Assembly (NCBI RefSeq): GCF_039645995.1
Contig: NZ_CP147920.1
Location: forward strand, 310,001 to 374,000
Direction of reading: 5' to 3'
Source: Sulfurimonas sp. HSL3-1
Lineage (GTDB): Bacteria > Campylobacterota > Campylobacteria > Campylobacterales > Sulfurimonadaceae
DNA length: 64,000 nucleotides
Position numbers and translations under genes: made by a program
Notes under the pieces: generated by a model
What the model was told of the DNA's origin: nothing
The model's database searches: none
Seen by the model: the letters and a program-made list of their open reading frames with translations, nothing else
Part shown: positions 8,217-16,360 of the stretch, piece after piece
Layout: each line of letters starts with the position of its first letter
How positions within the stretch are numbered: position 1 is the stretch's first letter

Positions 8217-9221
8217 CTACTCCAGTCCGCTGATCTGGGCGTCGGCGTCGAGCATGAAGAGGGCGTCGCCGGCGACTTCATCCCCGGCGTTCAACCCGGA
8301 GACGACCTCGAAGCGCTCCTTGTCGAGGGGTTTGACGTCGATTTTGACAGGGTCGAACACCCCTTTGAAATCCCCGGCGCGGAAGACATACCATGCGCCG
8401 TTCTTGCGCAGGACGGCTGTGCGCGGGAGGGTAAGCAGCGGGTGTGAGGGTGCCGCTGCACTGACCGTGGCGTACATGCCCGGCAGCAGCTCGCCGCGGG
8501 GGTTGTCGACGGCGAGGCGCAGGGTGACCGTGGCCGCCTTGGGATCGATGTCGGGGTACAGCGTGAGTTTTTTGGCGGGGTAGGCCCGCTCCACGCCGCT
8601 GGCCCTGACCGTGAAGTTATTTAGGGAGGCGAGCCGCGGCAGCTCCTGCTGGTAGAGCGCGGCCTCGACCCAGACGCGCTCGAGGTTGACGACGGTAAAG
8701 AGCTTCATGCCTGCTTTGAAAGCGGAGCCCTCCACAACATTTTTTTCGAAGAGCCATCCCGTTGCCGGGGCGTGGATCGTGGTGAGGGCGTCGGCTTTCA
8801 TCCCGGTGCGCACCGCGTCGATCTCGGCGCGGCTGACGCCCAGCAGCGTCAGTTTTTTGTGGAGGCTGCGCAGCATCTCAGGGCTGGGGCGCGTCGCGTT
8901 GAAACGCAGGGCGGTGAGGTAATCCTCCTTCGCCTGCAGCACTTCGGGCGAGTAGACTTCGGCCAGCGCCTCGCCCTTCTTGACCCGGCGGTAGCGTGTA
9001 TCGGCGTAAAGTTTCTCGACATAGCCACCGAAGCGCGGCGACACGTCGTACATGCGCGCGTCTTCGGCGCGGACATAGCCGTAGTTGGTCTGCGTCCGGG
9101 CGGCGCTGGTCTGCGCCACTTTGACCGTTTTGACGGCGAAGAGCTGTTCGACGCTCGGCCGCTCATCGGCACAAAGCAGCAGGGGCAGCAGGGCTGCGAG
9201 CACTAAGATGTGTTGTCTCAT
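8217..9221 (-). CDS. cusB: CusB-like efflux periplasmic adaptor
   Basis: A 334-residue membrane-fusion protein linking the RND pump to the outer-membrane channel. It has a signal peptide (1 to about 17), a short lipoyl/barrel-sandwich hybrid, a short helical hairpin (about 80-135), then beta-barrel and membrane-proximal regions. The C-terminal GDEVAGDALFMLDADAQI is typical of the family. It is shorter than E. coli CusB (407 residues) and lacks the Met-rich N-terminal metal site, so metal handover may fall to the Met-rich protein or the lipoprotein in this block. Start codon overlaps the cusC stop (ATGA). Confidence 0.92.
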   Translation of the reverse strand: MRQHILVLAALLPLLLCADERPSVEQLFAVKTVKVAQTSAARTQTNYGYVRAEDARMYDVSPRFGGYVEKLYADTRYRRVKKGEALAEVYSPEVLQAKEDYLTALRFNATRPSPEMLRSLHKKLTLLGVSRAEIDAVRTGMKADALTTIHAPATGWLFEKNVVEGSAFKAGMKLFTVVNLERVWVEAALYQQELPRLASLNNFTVRASGVERAYPAKKLTLYPDIDPKAATVTLRLAVDNPRGELLPGMYATVSAAAPSHPLLTLPRTAVLRKNGAWYVFRAGDFKGVFDPVKIDVKPLDKERFEVVSGLNAGDEVAGDALFMLDADAQISGLE

Positions 9222-10417
9222 TTGATCTCTCCCGTCAATGCTTTGAGGCGCGCGCCGGCGCGGAGGTAGTCCGCTTTCGCGGCAATGCGCTGTTCGTCGA
9301 AGCGGAGCTTGCGTTCGAGCAGGTCGAAATAGTTGAAAAGGTCGCTGCCGCTGCGCAGTTTTGCGTCGCTCAGATCGACCATGTGCTCTACCTGGGGCAG
9401 GCTCTCCTCGGTGATGATGCGGTAGGTGCGGTACGCCTCGCTCAGTGCCGCGTACGCCGCTTCGATCTCGCTGCGCAGCTGCAGGCGGTAGTCGGCGGCC
9501 GCTTCCGCCGTTGACAGCTCGGTCTTCCGGGCCGCTTCTGTGTCGTCGCGTTCCGCGCCGTAAAGCGGTAGCGCCGCCCCGACGGTGAAGCTCAGGTAGT
9601 CGGGGTGGGCCTCGCGGTAGTAGTAGCCGACCATCACGAATGGGTCGGCGTTGGCCGAGAGCGCCTTGACTTTCGTCTCCGCCGCCGCGGCCTTTTGGTC
9701 GGCCTCTTTGACACGGTAAATCCGGTTGTTTTCCAGCCGCTGCAGGTAGCTCTCCAACGGTGGCGGGGGCGTGACCGTGTCGTCGGCCTCGACGGCGTCG
9801 AAGGGGGCCTGCACAAGGTAGGCCAGCCGCGCTTTTTGCGCCGTGAGCATCGCGGTCAGTTTTTCCCGGCGCACGGCGATGTCGGAGCGAAGCAGCTCGG
9901 CGGACATGATCCCCATATGGCGGTCACGCTGGGTAGAGGCGTAGGCCGTGTTGAGGGCGATGTTCTGGTCCGTCAGTGCCAGGTAGTTCTGCAGGACCTC
10001 CAGTCGCGCGTTCAGTTCGGTAACCGTGTAAGCGCGGAGCCGGATCTGTTTGGCCAGCTCCGCCTGTGCCGCTTCGAGGGAGGCGAAGAGGACGGCTTTT
10101 TGCGCCCGAACTTTTTCGCCCGCGGCCCCGCGTTTCCCGAACCAGGGGAACTTCTGCCGGACGCTGACGGAGGTGAACTGCATCGGTTCGATGGTCCGGT
10201 CCATTGGGTCGTCAAACTGGACGTCGTTGATGCCGACGAGCAGCTCGGGGTTGGCGAAGAGGGCGCTTTTGTCCTCCATAGCGTCAAAAGCGCCGAGGCG
10301 CTGTTCGATCATCTTCAGCGAGTGGTGCTGTTCAAGCGAGCGGTCGATCAGGGTATCGATCCCTTCGGCCCGGAGTGCGGCGGCCATGAACAGCAGGGCT
10401 AAGAGCGGACGGAACAT
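9218..10417 (-). CDS. cusC: CusC-like TolC-family outer-membrane channel
   Basis: A 399-residue outer-membrane efflux protein with signal peptide MFRPLLALLFMAAALRA and long alternating helices with many Ala, Glu, Arg and Leu, typical of the TolC/OEP family. The frame remains open upstream to 10609, but the ATG at 10417 is chosen because AAGGAG lies just before it and the signal peptide begins there. The regulatory box at 10456-10474 ends 38 nt before this start. First gene of cusC-cusB-cusA-lipoprotein. Confidence 0.9.
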   Translation of the reverse strand: MFRPLLALLFMAAALRAEGIDTLIDRSLEQHHSLKMIEQRLGAFDAMEDKSALFANPELLVGINDVQFDDPMDRTIEPMQFTSVSVRQKFPWFGKRGAAGEKVRAQKAVLFASLEAAQAELAKQIRLRAYTVTELNARLEVLQNYLALTDQNIALNTAYASTQRDRHMGIMSAELLRSDIAVRREKLTAMLTAQKARLAYLVQAPFDAVEADDTVTPPPPLESYLQRLENNRIYRVKEADQKAAAAETKVKALSANADPFVMVGYYYREAHPDYLSFTVGAALPLYGAERDDTEAARKTELSTAEAAADYRLQLRSEIEAAYAALSEAYRTYRIITEESLPQVEHMVDLSDAKLRSGSDLFNYFDLLERKLRFDEQRIAAKADYLRAGARLKALTGEIK

Positions 10418-10455
10418 TCTTCTCCTTTTGACGGAATAGGGAATGATACTGCGGC

Positions 10456-10474
10456 TGTGTGTAAGAAGTGTGCA
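10456..10474 (-). promoter_or_regulatory. Tandem copper-regulon box 3 (cusC / permease divergent promoter)
   Basis: On the minus strand this reads TGCACACT-TCT-TACACACA, 11-bp pitch, 38 nt before the cusC start codon and 104 nt before the divergent permease gene. The first octamer is identical in all three boxes. Confidence 0.7.
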
Positions 10475-10578
10475 AGTCAACCTTAGAGCCCGGACGTGAA
10501 AACAGTTATGATTGGCGGATACAAGCGGGATATAAATCGTTTCGTCGGACAATACCGTTTTCGCATGAAGGAATAGCA

Positions 10579-11718
10579 ATGGAGTCTCTACTTCTGTTTT
10601 GGGGTGCACTGGTCGATCTGAGCAATGCGATGGCCCCCTATATCGTCTTCGGCCTTCTCTTCGCAGGGCTCCTGCACGAGCTCGTGCCCGATGCGCTGGT
10701 CACAAAGCACCTGGGCAGCGACAATGTCGCCTCCGTCGTCAAGTCGACCCTCTTCGGTATCCCGCTGCCGGTCTGCTCCTGCGGGGTGATCCCGCTGGCG
10801 ACGTCGATCAAGAAGAGCGGGGCGAGCCACGGCGCGACGCTCAGCTTTCTCATCTCGACGCCGATCACGGGGATAGACTCCATTCTCGCGACCTACGGGA
10901 TGTTCGGCTGGGCCTTTACCCTCTACCGCGTCTTCACCTCCATGCTGATGGCGATGCTCGCCGGGATCCTGACGAACTTGTTCGGCGCGGAACCGGAACC
11001 CGCACCCGCGCCGAAAGCTCCGGCCTTTTCGATGGCCGCCCCGCCGAAGCAGAGTGCACCCGTCGGCTTCAGTATGGCGGCCCCTGCCAAAGAGGAGGCG
11101 AGCTGCTGCAGCTCCGGCTGCGAAACGGAGACGAAAAAGCGCTTTTCGATGAGCGGTGCGCTGCGCTACGCCTTCGCGACCCTGCTCGGTGACATTGCCA
11201 AGCCGCTCTTCTGGGGACTCGTCGTCGGGGCGCTCATCACTGTGGCGATCCCCGAGGACCTCGGTAAGCTCCTGGCCGAGAACAGCTGGCTCTCCTATCT
11301 CATCGTCATCGCCATTGCCGTGCCGATGTACGTCTGCGCGACGGCCTCGCTGCCGATCGCCGCGGGGCTGATGCTCTCGGGGGTGAGCGCCGGCGCGGCC
11401 TTCGTCTTTCTGAGCGCGGGCCCTGCGACGAACACCGTGACCATCGGCGTCGTGAAACAGATGTTGGGAACAAGGGCGCTGGCCATCTATCTGGGTACCA
11501 TCACCGTCGGTAGCGTCGTTTTCGGACTGTTGCTCGACTGGCTTTTTATCCGCGCCGAGATCGATCCGAAGGCACTGGTGCACCTGCAGGAGGAGGCGGG
11601 CGTCATCGCCGTCGCCTCATCGCTGCTGCTCTGGGGCTTTGTGTTCTACTTCCTTGCCAAACCGTGGTTCCGAAAGAAGGAGGCGTCATGCTGTTCGGGG
11701 GAGAGCTGCTGCAGCTGA
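10579..11718 (+). CDS. Cys-rich metal permease (UPF0718 / SO_0444-like)
   Basis: A 379-residue polytopic inner-membrane permease of the UPF0718/ArsP-like family. Family motifs are PVCSCGVIPLA near residue 65 and CATASLPIAAGLM in the second half, inside two repeated membrane bundles joined by a cytoplasmic linker. The linker holds SCCSSGC and the C-terminus ends CCSGESCCS, both suitable for thiol metal binding. Relatives are annotated as Cu/Zn or organoarsenical exporters. The ATG at 10579 is used because GAAGGA sits 7 nt upstream; the frame is open further upstream without a good site. The gene shares its promoter region with the cus operon, which suggests copper or silver, while an arsB gene follows. 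Confidence 0.82.
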   Translation: MESLLLFWGALVDLSNAMAPYIVFGLLFAGLLHELVPDALVTKHLGSDNVASVVKSTLFGIPLPVCSCGVIPLATSIKKSGASHGATLSFLISTPITGIDSILATYGMFGWAFTLYRVFTSMLMAMLAGILTNLFGAEPEPAPAPKAPAFSMAAPPKQSAPVGFSMAAPAKEEASCCSSGCETETKKRFSMSGALRYAFATLLGDIAKPLFWGLVVGALITVAIPEDLGKLLAENSWLSYLIVIAIAVPMYVCATASLPIAAGLMLSGVSAGAAFVFLSAGPATNTVTIGVVKQMLGTRALAIYLGTITVGSVVFGLLLDWLFIRAEIDPKALVHLQEEAGVIAVASSLLLWGFVFYFLAKPWFRKKEASCCSGESCCS

Positions 11719-11720
11719 GT

Positions 11721-11735
11721 CTTGATTAAATCAAG
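11721..11735. promoter_or_regulatory. Perfect 15-bp palindrome upstream of arsB
   Basis: CTTGATT-A-AATCAAG lies just after the permease stop and about 45 bp before arsB. AT-rich palindromes of this form are typical of ArsR/SmtB-family operators. No arsR gene is visible in the window, so operator function is inferred. A weak hairpin in the permease 3-prime UTR is the alternative. Confidence 0.45.
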
Positions 11736-11780
11736 AAAGATTGATATAGTTTCGCCTGATTCAAACCCAAGGATGTTTCC

Positions 11781-13037
11781 ATGCTGACGGCGGCCCTGCT
11801 TTTTCTTTTTACCCTCCTTTTCGTCATCTGGCAGCCCAAAGGGCTCCAGATCGGTACGACGGCCGTCATCGGTGCCGTCATTGCCGTCGTGCTCGGCGTC
11901 GTCAGCGTCGATGATGTCTGGACGGTGACGGGAATCGTCTGGGACGCGACCCTTGCCTTTATCGGGATCATCCTTCTCTCCCTCGTCCTCGACGAGATCG
12001 GCTTCTTCGAGTGGGCCGCGCTGAAGATGGCCAAGCTTTCCGGAGGCAGCGGGAACAAGATGTTCGTTTACATCCTGCTGCTGGGTGCCCTGGTGGCGGC
12101 CTTTTTTGCCAACGACGGGGCGGCGCTGATCCTCACACCGATCCTGCTGGCGAAGATGAAGCACCTGCGGATGAACCCCGTCGCCGTGTTCGCTTTTTTG
12201 ATGGCGGGGGGCTTTATTGGCGACAGCGCCTCCAACCCGCTGGTGATCTCCAACCTCACCAACATCGTCACGGCGGGCTATTTCGACCTCGGCTTCTGGG
12301 AGTATGCGAAGGCGATGTTCCTGCCGAACCTCTTGAGCATCATTGCTTCGATCATTGTGCTCTGGCTCTATTTCCGCAAAGATATCCCGCTGAAGGTTGA
12401 CGTTTCCGAACTTCCCGAACCTGCATCGGTCATCAAGAACATGACGATGTTCCGGCTCAGCTGGGGCTTTCTCGCCCTGCTGATGGCAGGCTACTTTATC
12501 GGCGACCGCTACGACCTTCCGGTCTCCCTCTTCGCCCTGGGCGGGGCGGTCGTTTTCCTCTTCGTTGCCAACTATTACAAGGCGGTCAAACCTATTATGA
12601 CCGTCAAAGCGGCACCGTGGCAGGTCGTCTGGTTCTCCATCGGCCTCTACGTCGTCGTCTACGGCCTGAAAAACGCGGGGTTGACCGACTACCTGGCCGA
12701 TGCCGTTACGGCGATGGCGGCGCAGGGGGAGGCAGTGGCCGTCATCGGCACGGGCTTCCTCTCCGCCGGTCTCAGCGCCGTGATGAACAATATGCCCACC
12801 ATTATGATCATGGACATCGCCATCGCCGACGCGGGGCGGGACGCCCTGGCCTACGCGAACATTCTCGGGGCCAACCTGGGGCCGAAGATGACGCCGATCG
12901 GTTCGTTGGCGACCCTGCTCTGGCTGCATGTACTTGCCAATAAAGGTGTGAAAATCGGATGGGGGGAGTATATGAAAGTCGGCCTCGTCATTACGCCGCC
13001 TGTTTTGCTGGCGGCGCTGGTTGGGTTGCTTTTCTAA
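11781..13037 (+). CDS. arsB: ArsB-type arsenite/anion pump
   Basis: A 418-residue membrane protein of the ArsB/ion-transporter superfamily with about eleven hydrophobic segments. Motifs include FFANDGAALILTPI (about residues 109-122), a DSASNPLVISNLTNIV segment in the middle and NNMPTIMIMD near residue 335. E. coli ArsB is 429 residues. It would extrude As(OH)3 or Sb(OH)3 in exchange for protons. No arsC, arsR or arsA is nearby, so detoxification of imported arsenate would need a reductase elsewhere. It follows the Cys-rich permease by 62 bp with the palindrome between them. Confidence 0.85.
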   Translation: MLTAALLFLFTLLFVIWQPKGLQIGTTAVIGAVIAVVLGVVSVDDVWTVTGIVWDATLAFIGIILLSLVLDEIGFFEWAALKMAKLSGGSGNKMFVYILLLGALVAAFFANDGAALILTPILLAKMKHLRMNPVAVFAFLMAGGFIGDSASNPLVISNLTNIVTAGYFDLGFWEYAKAMFLPNLLSIIASIIVLWLYFRKDIPLKVDVSELPEPASVIKNMTMFRLSWGFLALLMAGYFIGDRYDLPVSLFALGGAVVFLFVANYYKAVKPIMTVKAAPWQVVWFSIGLYVVVYGLKNAGLTDYLADAVTAMAAQGEAVAVIGTGFLSAGLSAVMNNMPTIMIMDIAIADAGRDALAYANILGANLGPKMTPIGSLATLLWLHVLANKGVKIGWGEYMKVGLVITPPVLLAALVGLLF

Positions 13038-13196
13038 AGGGTTTTTTTGTTCCCTTTCTTCTTTGCTCGCACAAAGAAGAAACCGAACCCGAAAGAAGAA
13101 AGTGCGAAAGGCTGCCGCTTTCGGGAGATTCCAAGCGTCACAGGTCCGCTCGACCCGCTAATTTCCGTTTAAGCCTTGATAGAAGAAGTAAATGCT
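13036..13196 (+). repeat. Dispersed three-hairpin repeat, copy A
   Basis: Begins at the arsB stop codon. It holds hairpin T (AAAGGG 13036-13041 with CCCTTT 13052-13057), hairpin 1 (11-bp perfect stem, 13055-13065 with 13072-13082) and hairpin 2 (CGAAAG 13105-13110 with CTTTCG 13118-13123). Copy B at 22812-22968 has the same order. The two share 22 identical bases around hairpin 2, a CCGCTCGA..CGCTAAT block after it, and a weaker similar tail. Stem bases differ between copies but remain paired. It lies between converging genes. No open frame of note. Confidence 0.75.
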
Positions 13197-13214
13197 GCCC
13201 CGATTAACTCTTAA

Positions 13215-14063
13215 CTAGATCGTATCGATACTCATCAGGGTCATTGTGCCCAGTAAGAAGAGGTTTATTCCCCGGAAAAGGGTACTGGCGCGTTCCGCGG
13301 TGAGCTGCCGGAAGGGGATGCGTCCGCCTGCGGCGGCCGTGGCGGCGGCCAGTGCTGCGAGCAGCAGCAGGATGACGGAACTTCTGATCCCGAAGATCGC
13401 CGCGGTGTAGAGGGCGCAGAGCACCGTGAGCATCCACCAGACGCAGAGCACCCGGCGGAAGCCGGTGTCGCCGAAGATCTCCACGGCCGTGGGAAAACCC
13501 GCGGCGCGGTAGTCGGCGTCGTGTTTGGCCGCGAGCAGCCAGAAGTGGGGGACCTGCCAGACGAAAAAGAGCAGCCCGAGCGCAAAGAACTCCGGATCGG
13601 CGAGGCTCTGCCCCGCGGCGAGCCAGCCGATGGCCGGCGGAATCATCCCCAGCACTCCCCCGGGCACGACGGCGAAGGCCGAATGGCGTTTGAGGGTGGT
13701 ATAGACGCCGTTGTACCATAGAGGCACGAAGAGGAAGAGCAGCAGGCCCGTCGTTTTCAAGGTGGCGGAGATGAGGAGCGTCCCCAGGGCGATCAGCGCC
13801 AGCGAGACAGCCAGGGCGGCATCGGGATGGACCCGGCCGGAGGGGATGGGGCGCCGTTTCGTCCGTTCCATTTTACTGTCGCTCTCCCACTCCTGGTACT
13901 GGTTCAGGGCCGAAACGCCCAGGGCCAGGAGCAGCACGGCCAGCGTGGCAGGGAGGAGCGGTCCAATATCTCTGCCGCCGCCCAGGGCGAAACCGAAAAC
14001 GGCGGAGAGCGTCACCGCCGCCGAGAGGCGGAATTTCGTCAGTTCCATCAATGTGCGAATCAT
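13215..14063 (-). CDS. ctaB: Protoheme IX farnesyltransferase (haem O synthase)
   Basis: A 282-residue UbiA-family membrane enzyme that adds a farnesyl chain to haem b, giving haem O, the precursor of haem A. The Mg-diphosphate region reads NQYQEWESDSKMERTKRRPI-P (about residues 53-73), as in CtaB/CyoE. About eight to nine membrane segments. The start codon overlaps the coxB stop (ATGA), so it is the last gene of the oxidase operon. No ctaA (haem A synthase) is seen in the window; if none exists elsewhere, the enzyme would carry haem O. Confidence 0.92.
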   Translation of the reverse strand: MIRTLMELTKFRLSAAVTLSAVFGFALGGGRDIGPLLPATLAVLLLALGVSALNQYQEWESDSKMERTKRRPIPSGRVHPDAALAVSLALIALGTLLISATLKTTGLLLFLFVPLWYNGVYTTLKRHSAFAVVPGGVLGMIPPAIGWLAAGQSLADPEFFALGLLFFVWQVPHFWLLAAKHDADYRAAGFPTAVEIFGDTGFRRVLCVWWMLTVLCALYTAAIFGIRSSVILLLLAALAAATAAAGGRIPFRQLTAERASTLFRGINLFLLGTMTLMSIDTI

Positions 14064-15418
14064 TTGAGCTCCTTCATATAGGTGACCAGCGTTTCGATCT
14101 CCTCAGCGGAGAGCATCTTTCCGAAGGGGGGCATAAGCCCCGGTGCAAAGCCTTCGACGACATCGGCGTTCGGGGTTTCGACGGAGCTGCGCAGGTACGC
14201 TTCGTCGGCGGTTACCTCGCGGCTTTTGCCGTCGGTGACGACGGTCAGCTTGCTGCCGTAGAGGCCTTTGAGTGTCGGACCGAGCTTTTTCGTGCCGTCG
14301 AGGCTGTGGCAGGCGCCGCACCCTTTTGCATTGAACAGGGTCGCCCCGTCAGGGGCGGCAGACGCCTCCTGGGGTGCGGTCGGTTCGGCTTCCGTCGTTG
14401 CGGGTGCTGCAGCCGGCTCCATCGTGGTTGTTGCGGCGGGAGCGGCTGCTTCGGGAACCGCACCGCCGCCGTTTTGCTCTTTGATGAAGGTCACGAGCGC
14501 CTTCAGCTGCTCCGCGTCGATCTGGTCGGAGAGGTCGGGCATGACGCCGTCGGGGAAGCCCTCGGCGACGTCGGCGCCCGGTTCGCGGATGGCGCGTTCG
14601 AGGTAGGCGTCGTCGACGACGGTCCGCCGCGTTTTGCCGCCCGTCATGACGGTAACGTTTTTCCCGAAGAGTCCCGCAAAGGAGGGACCGACGATGATGG
14701 AACCGTCTAGGCTGTGGCAGGAGGCGCATCCCAGCGTTTTATAGAGCATCTCCCCTTTGCTTTTGGGCGCAGCCGTGTCGTGGGGGCTCAGTTTGTCGCT
14801 GGCGTACCACGTATCAAAATCCGCCGCCTTCATGACTTCGACTTTCGAAAGCATCTTCGCATGTCTGACGCCGCAGTACTCGGCGCACTCGATGTCATAG
14901 CGTCCCGGTTTCGTGGCATTGAACCAGATGTGCGTTTTACGCCCCGGGACGACATCCTCCTTGACCCGGAAGGCGGGAACAAAGAAGCTGTGCAGGACAT
15001 CGCCGTCGGGCGCACCCATGATCAGTTTGATGTTTTTGCCGACGGGCACGTAAAGTTCGTCGGTCTGTTTCCCGTTGGGGTAGGTAAAGGTCCAGGACCA
15101 GCGCTTGCCCAGCACGTCGACGGTAAAGGCATCCTTGGGCATCGTTCGCAGGTCTCGGAAGGAGGTATAGCCGTAGTAGAAGATGACGAAGAGCAGGATC
15201 GTCGGGATGACCGTCCAGGCGATTTCCAGCCCCAGGTGGTCGCGGATATTACGGATCTCGCCGGGTTGGACCTTGGTGTGGTGATAGCGGACGATGAAAA
15301 GGGCCATCAGCCCGGCCACCAGGACGAACATGGCGATCGAGATACCGGTCGTGATCCAGAAGGCGCGGTCCACGTCGGCGGCGTAAGTGGAAACGTTTTG
15401 ATTGAATCCTTCGAGCAT
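14060..15418 (-). CDS. coxB: Cytochrome c oxidase subunit II with two fused cytochrome c domains
   Basis: A 452-residue subunit II. After an N-terminal region with two membrane helices (about 20-45 and 65-90) comes the periplasmic cupredoxin domain with the full CuA set CAEYCGVRHAKM (about residues 178-189). Two cytochrome c domains follow, each with CxxCH: CASCHSLDG (about 231) and CGACHSLDG (about 368), joined by an Ala/Pro/Thr-rich linker. One fused cytochrome defines caa3 oxidases; two is less usual. The tethered haems let the enzyme accept electrons without a soluble carrier. It sits between coxD and ctaB. Confidence 0.95.
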   Translation of the reverse strand: MLEGFNQNVSTYAADVDRAFWITTGISIAMFVLVAGLMALFIVRYHHTKVQPGEIRNIRDHLGLEIAWTVIPTILLFVIFYYGYTSFRDLRTMPKDAFTVDVLGKRWSWTFTYPNGKQTDELYVPVGKNIKLIMGAPDGDVLHSFFVPAFRVKEDVVPGRKTHIWFNATKPGRYDIECAEYCGVRHAKMLSKVEVMKAADFDTWYASDKLSPHDTAAPKSKGEMLYKTLGCASCHSLDGSIIVGPSFAGLFGKNVTVMTGGKTRRTVVDDAYLERAIREPGADVAEGFPDGVMPDLSDQIDAEQLKALVTFIKEQNGGGAVPEAAAPAATTTMEPAAAPATTEAEPTAPQEASAAPDGATLFNAKGCGACHSLDGTKKLGPTLKGLYGSKLTVVTDGKSREVTADEAYLRSSVETPNADVVEGFAPGLMPPFGKMLSAEEIETLVTYMKELK

Positions 15419-15429
15419 GCCGTCTCCTT

Positions 15430-15711
15430 TTATGAATGGGCTACGTCGATGCCGACGATGATGAAAAAGACCGCCAGGATCGTCAGGGCCATGACGACGT
15501 ATCCTTTGAGATACGCCGTCTCGCTGCGCAGGTGCATGTAGTACGCGGCGACCAGGGCGACTTTCAAGACAGCGATGAGCAGCTGGGTCCCGACGGTGCC
15601 GCCGACGGCAAGAGGGAGGAGCGTGGGCTGCAGAAAGGTCAGCAGCGTCAGTAGCAGCAGCCCGCCCAGCACTTTGGTGTAGAGGGCGACGGAGGGGGTA
15701 GCGTGTTCCAT
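15430..15711 (-). CDS. coxD: Cytochrome c oxidase subunit IV (small membrane subunit)
   Basis: A 93-residue protein with three hydrophobic segments, matching the bacterial COX4/CoxD/CyoD-like small subunit. The second and third helices hold the usual KVALVAAYYMHLR stretch (about residues 49-61). It is encoded 1 nt from coxC and 11 nt before coxB, as expected of a structural subunit. Subunits of this type stabilise the enzyme rather than carry cofactors. Confidence 0.88.
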   Translation of the reverse strand: MEHATPSVALYTKVLGGLLLLTLLTFLQPTLLPLAVGGTVGTQLLIAVLKVALVAAYYMHLRSETAYLKGYVVMALTILAVFFIIVGIDVAHS

Positions 15712-15712
15712 C

Positions 15713-16360
15713 TCAGACTCCTATCATGTAAAACAGCGGGAAGAGGATGATCCAGACGAGGTGGACGAAATCCCAGTAGAGCGTGACGTTCTTCATGACG
15801 ATAGTGTGCTCGGGCCGGATGCCGCCGGAGCGGATCAGCAGCAGCACCCAGCTCATCAGCGCCACGCCGGCGATGACGTGCAGGCCGTGGAGTCCCGTCA
15901 TGACGAAGTAGAGGCCGAAAAAGAGGATCTCCCCGCGGTCCAGGGCGTCAAGCACCCCCGAACCGGGGTAGATGCCCCGGCTGATTTCCATGTTCCACTC
16001 GACGGCTTTTATCCCGAGGAAGATCAGCGCCATCAGGGCGGTGGCTCCCACGAGCAGGACCGCGGCGCGGACCCTGCCCCGGCGCAGCATCATCGTGCTA
16101 AGCCCCATCGTGTAGGTGCTCACAAGCAGGATCACCGTATTGGTGCCGCCCAGCCAGACGTCGAGGTGGCCGGAGGAGGCGACATAGCTCTCCGTATGGC
16201 GGTAGAAGTAGATGGCGAAGAGCAGAAAGAGCGTCCCGAACATCATCGCCTCCGTCATCAAAAAGACCCAGAATCCCAGTTTGGCTCCCCCGTAGTCATC
16301 GTGAAAGTCGACGACGGGATGGGGCTGTCCCTGTGCGTCGTATGCCATTTCCTGTTGCAT
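15713..16360 (-). CDS. coxC: Cytochrome c oxidase subunit III
   Basis: A 215-residue subunit III with five hydrophobic segments; the seven-helix mitochondrial form lacks its first two helices here, as in cytochrome bo3 and many bacterial oxidases. Typical stretches are KLGFWVFLMTEAMMFGTLF (about 28-46), GLHGLHVIAGVALM (about 158-171) and a C-terminal YWDFVHLVWIILF. It contributes to proton-uptake stability rather than redox chemistry. Translationally coupled to coxA (1-nt overlap). Confidence 0.95.
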   Translation of the reverse strand: MQQEMAYDAQGQPHPVVDFHDDYGGAKLGFWVFLMTEAMMFGTLFLLFAIYFYRHTESYVASSGHLDVWLGGTNTVILLVSTYTMGLSTMMLRRGRVRAAVLLVGATALMALIFLGIKAVEWNMEISRGIYPGSGVLDALDRGEILFFGLYFVMTGLHGLHVIAGVALMSWVLLLIRSGGIRPEHTIVMKNVTLYWDFVHLVWIILFPLFYMIGV

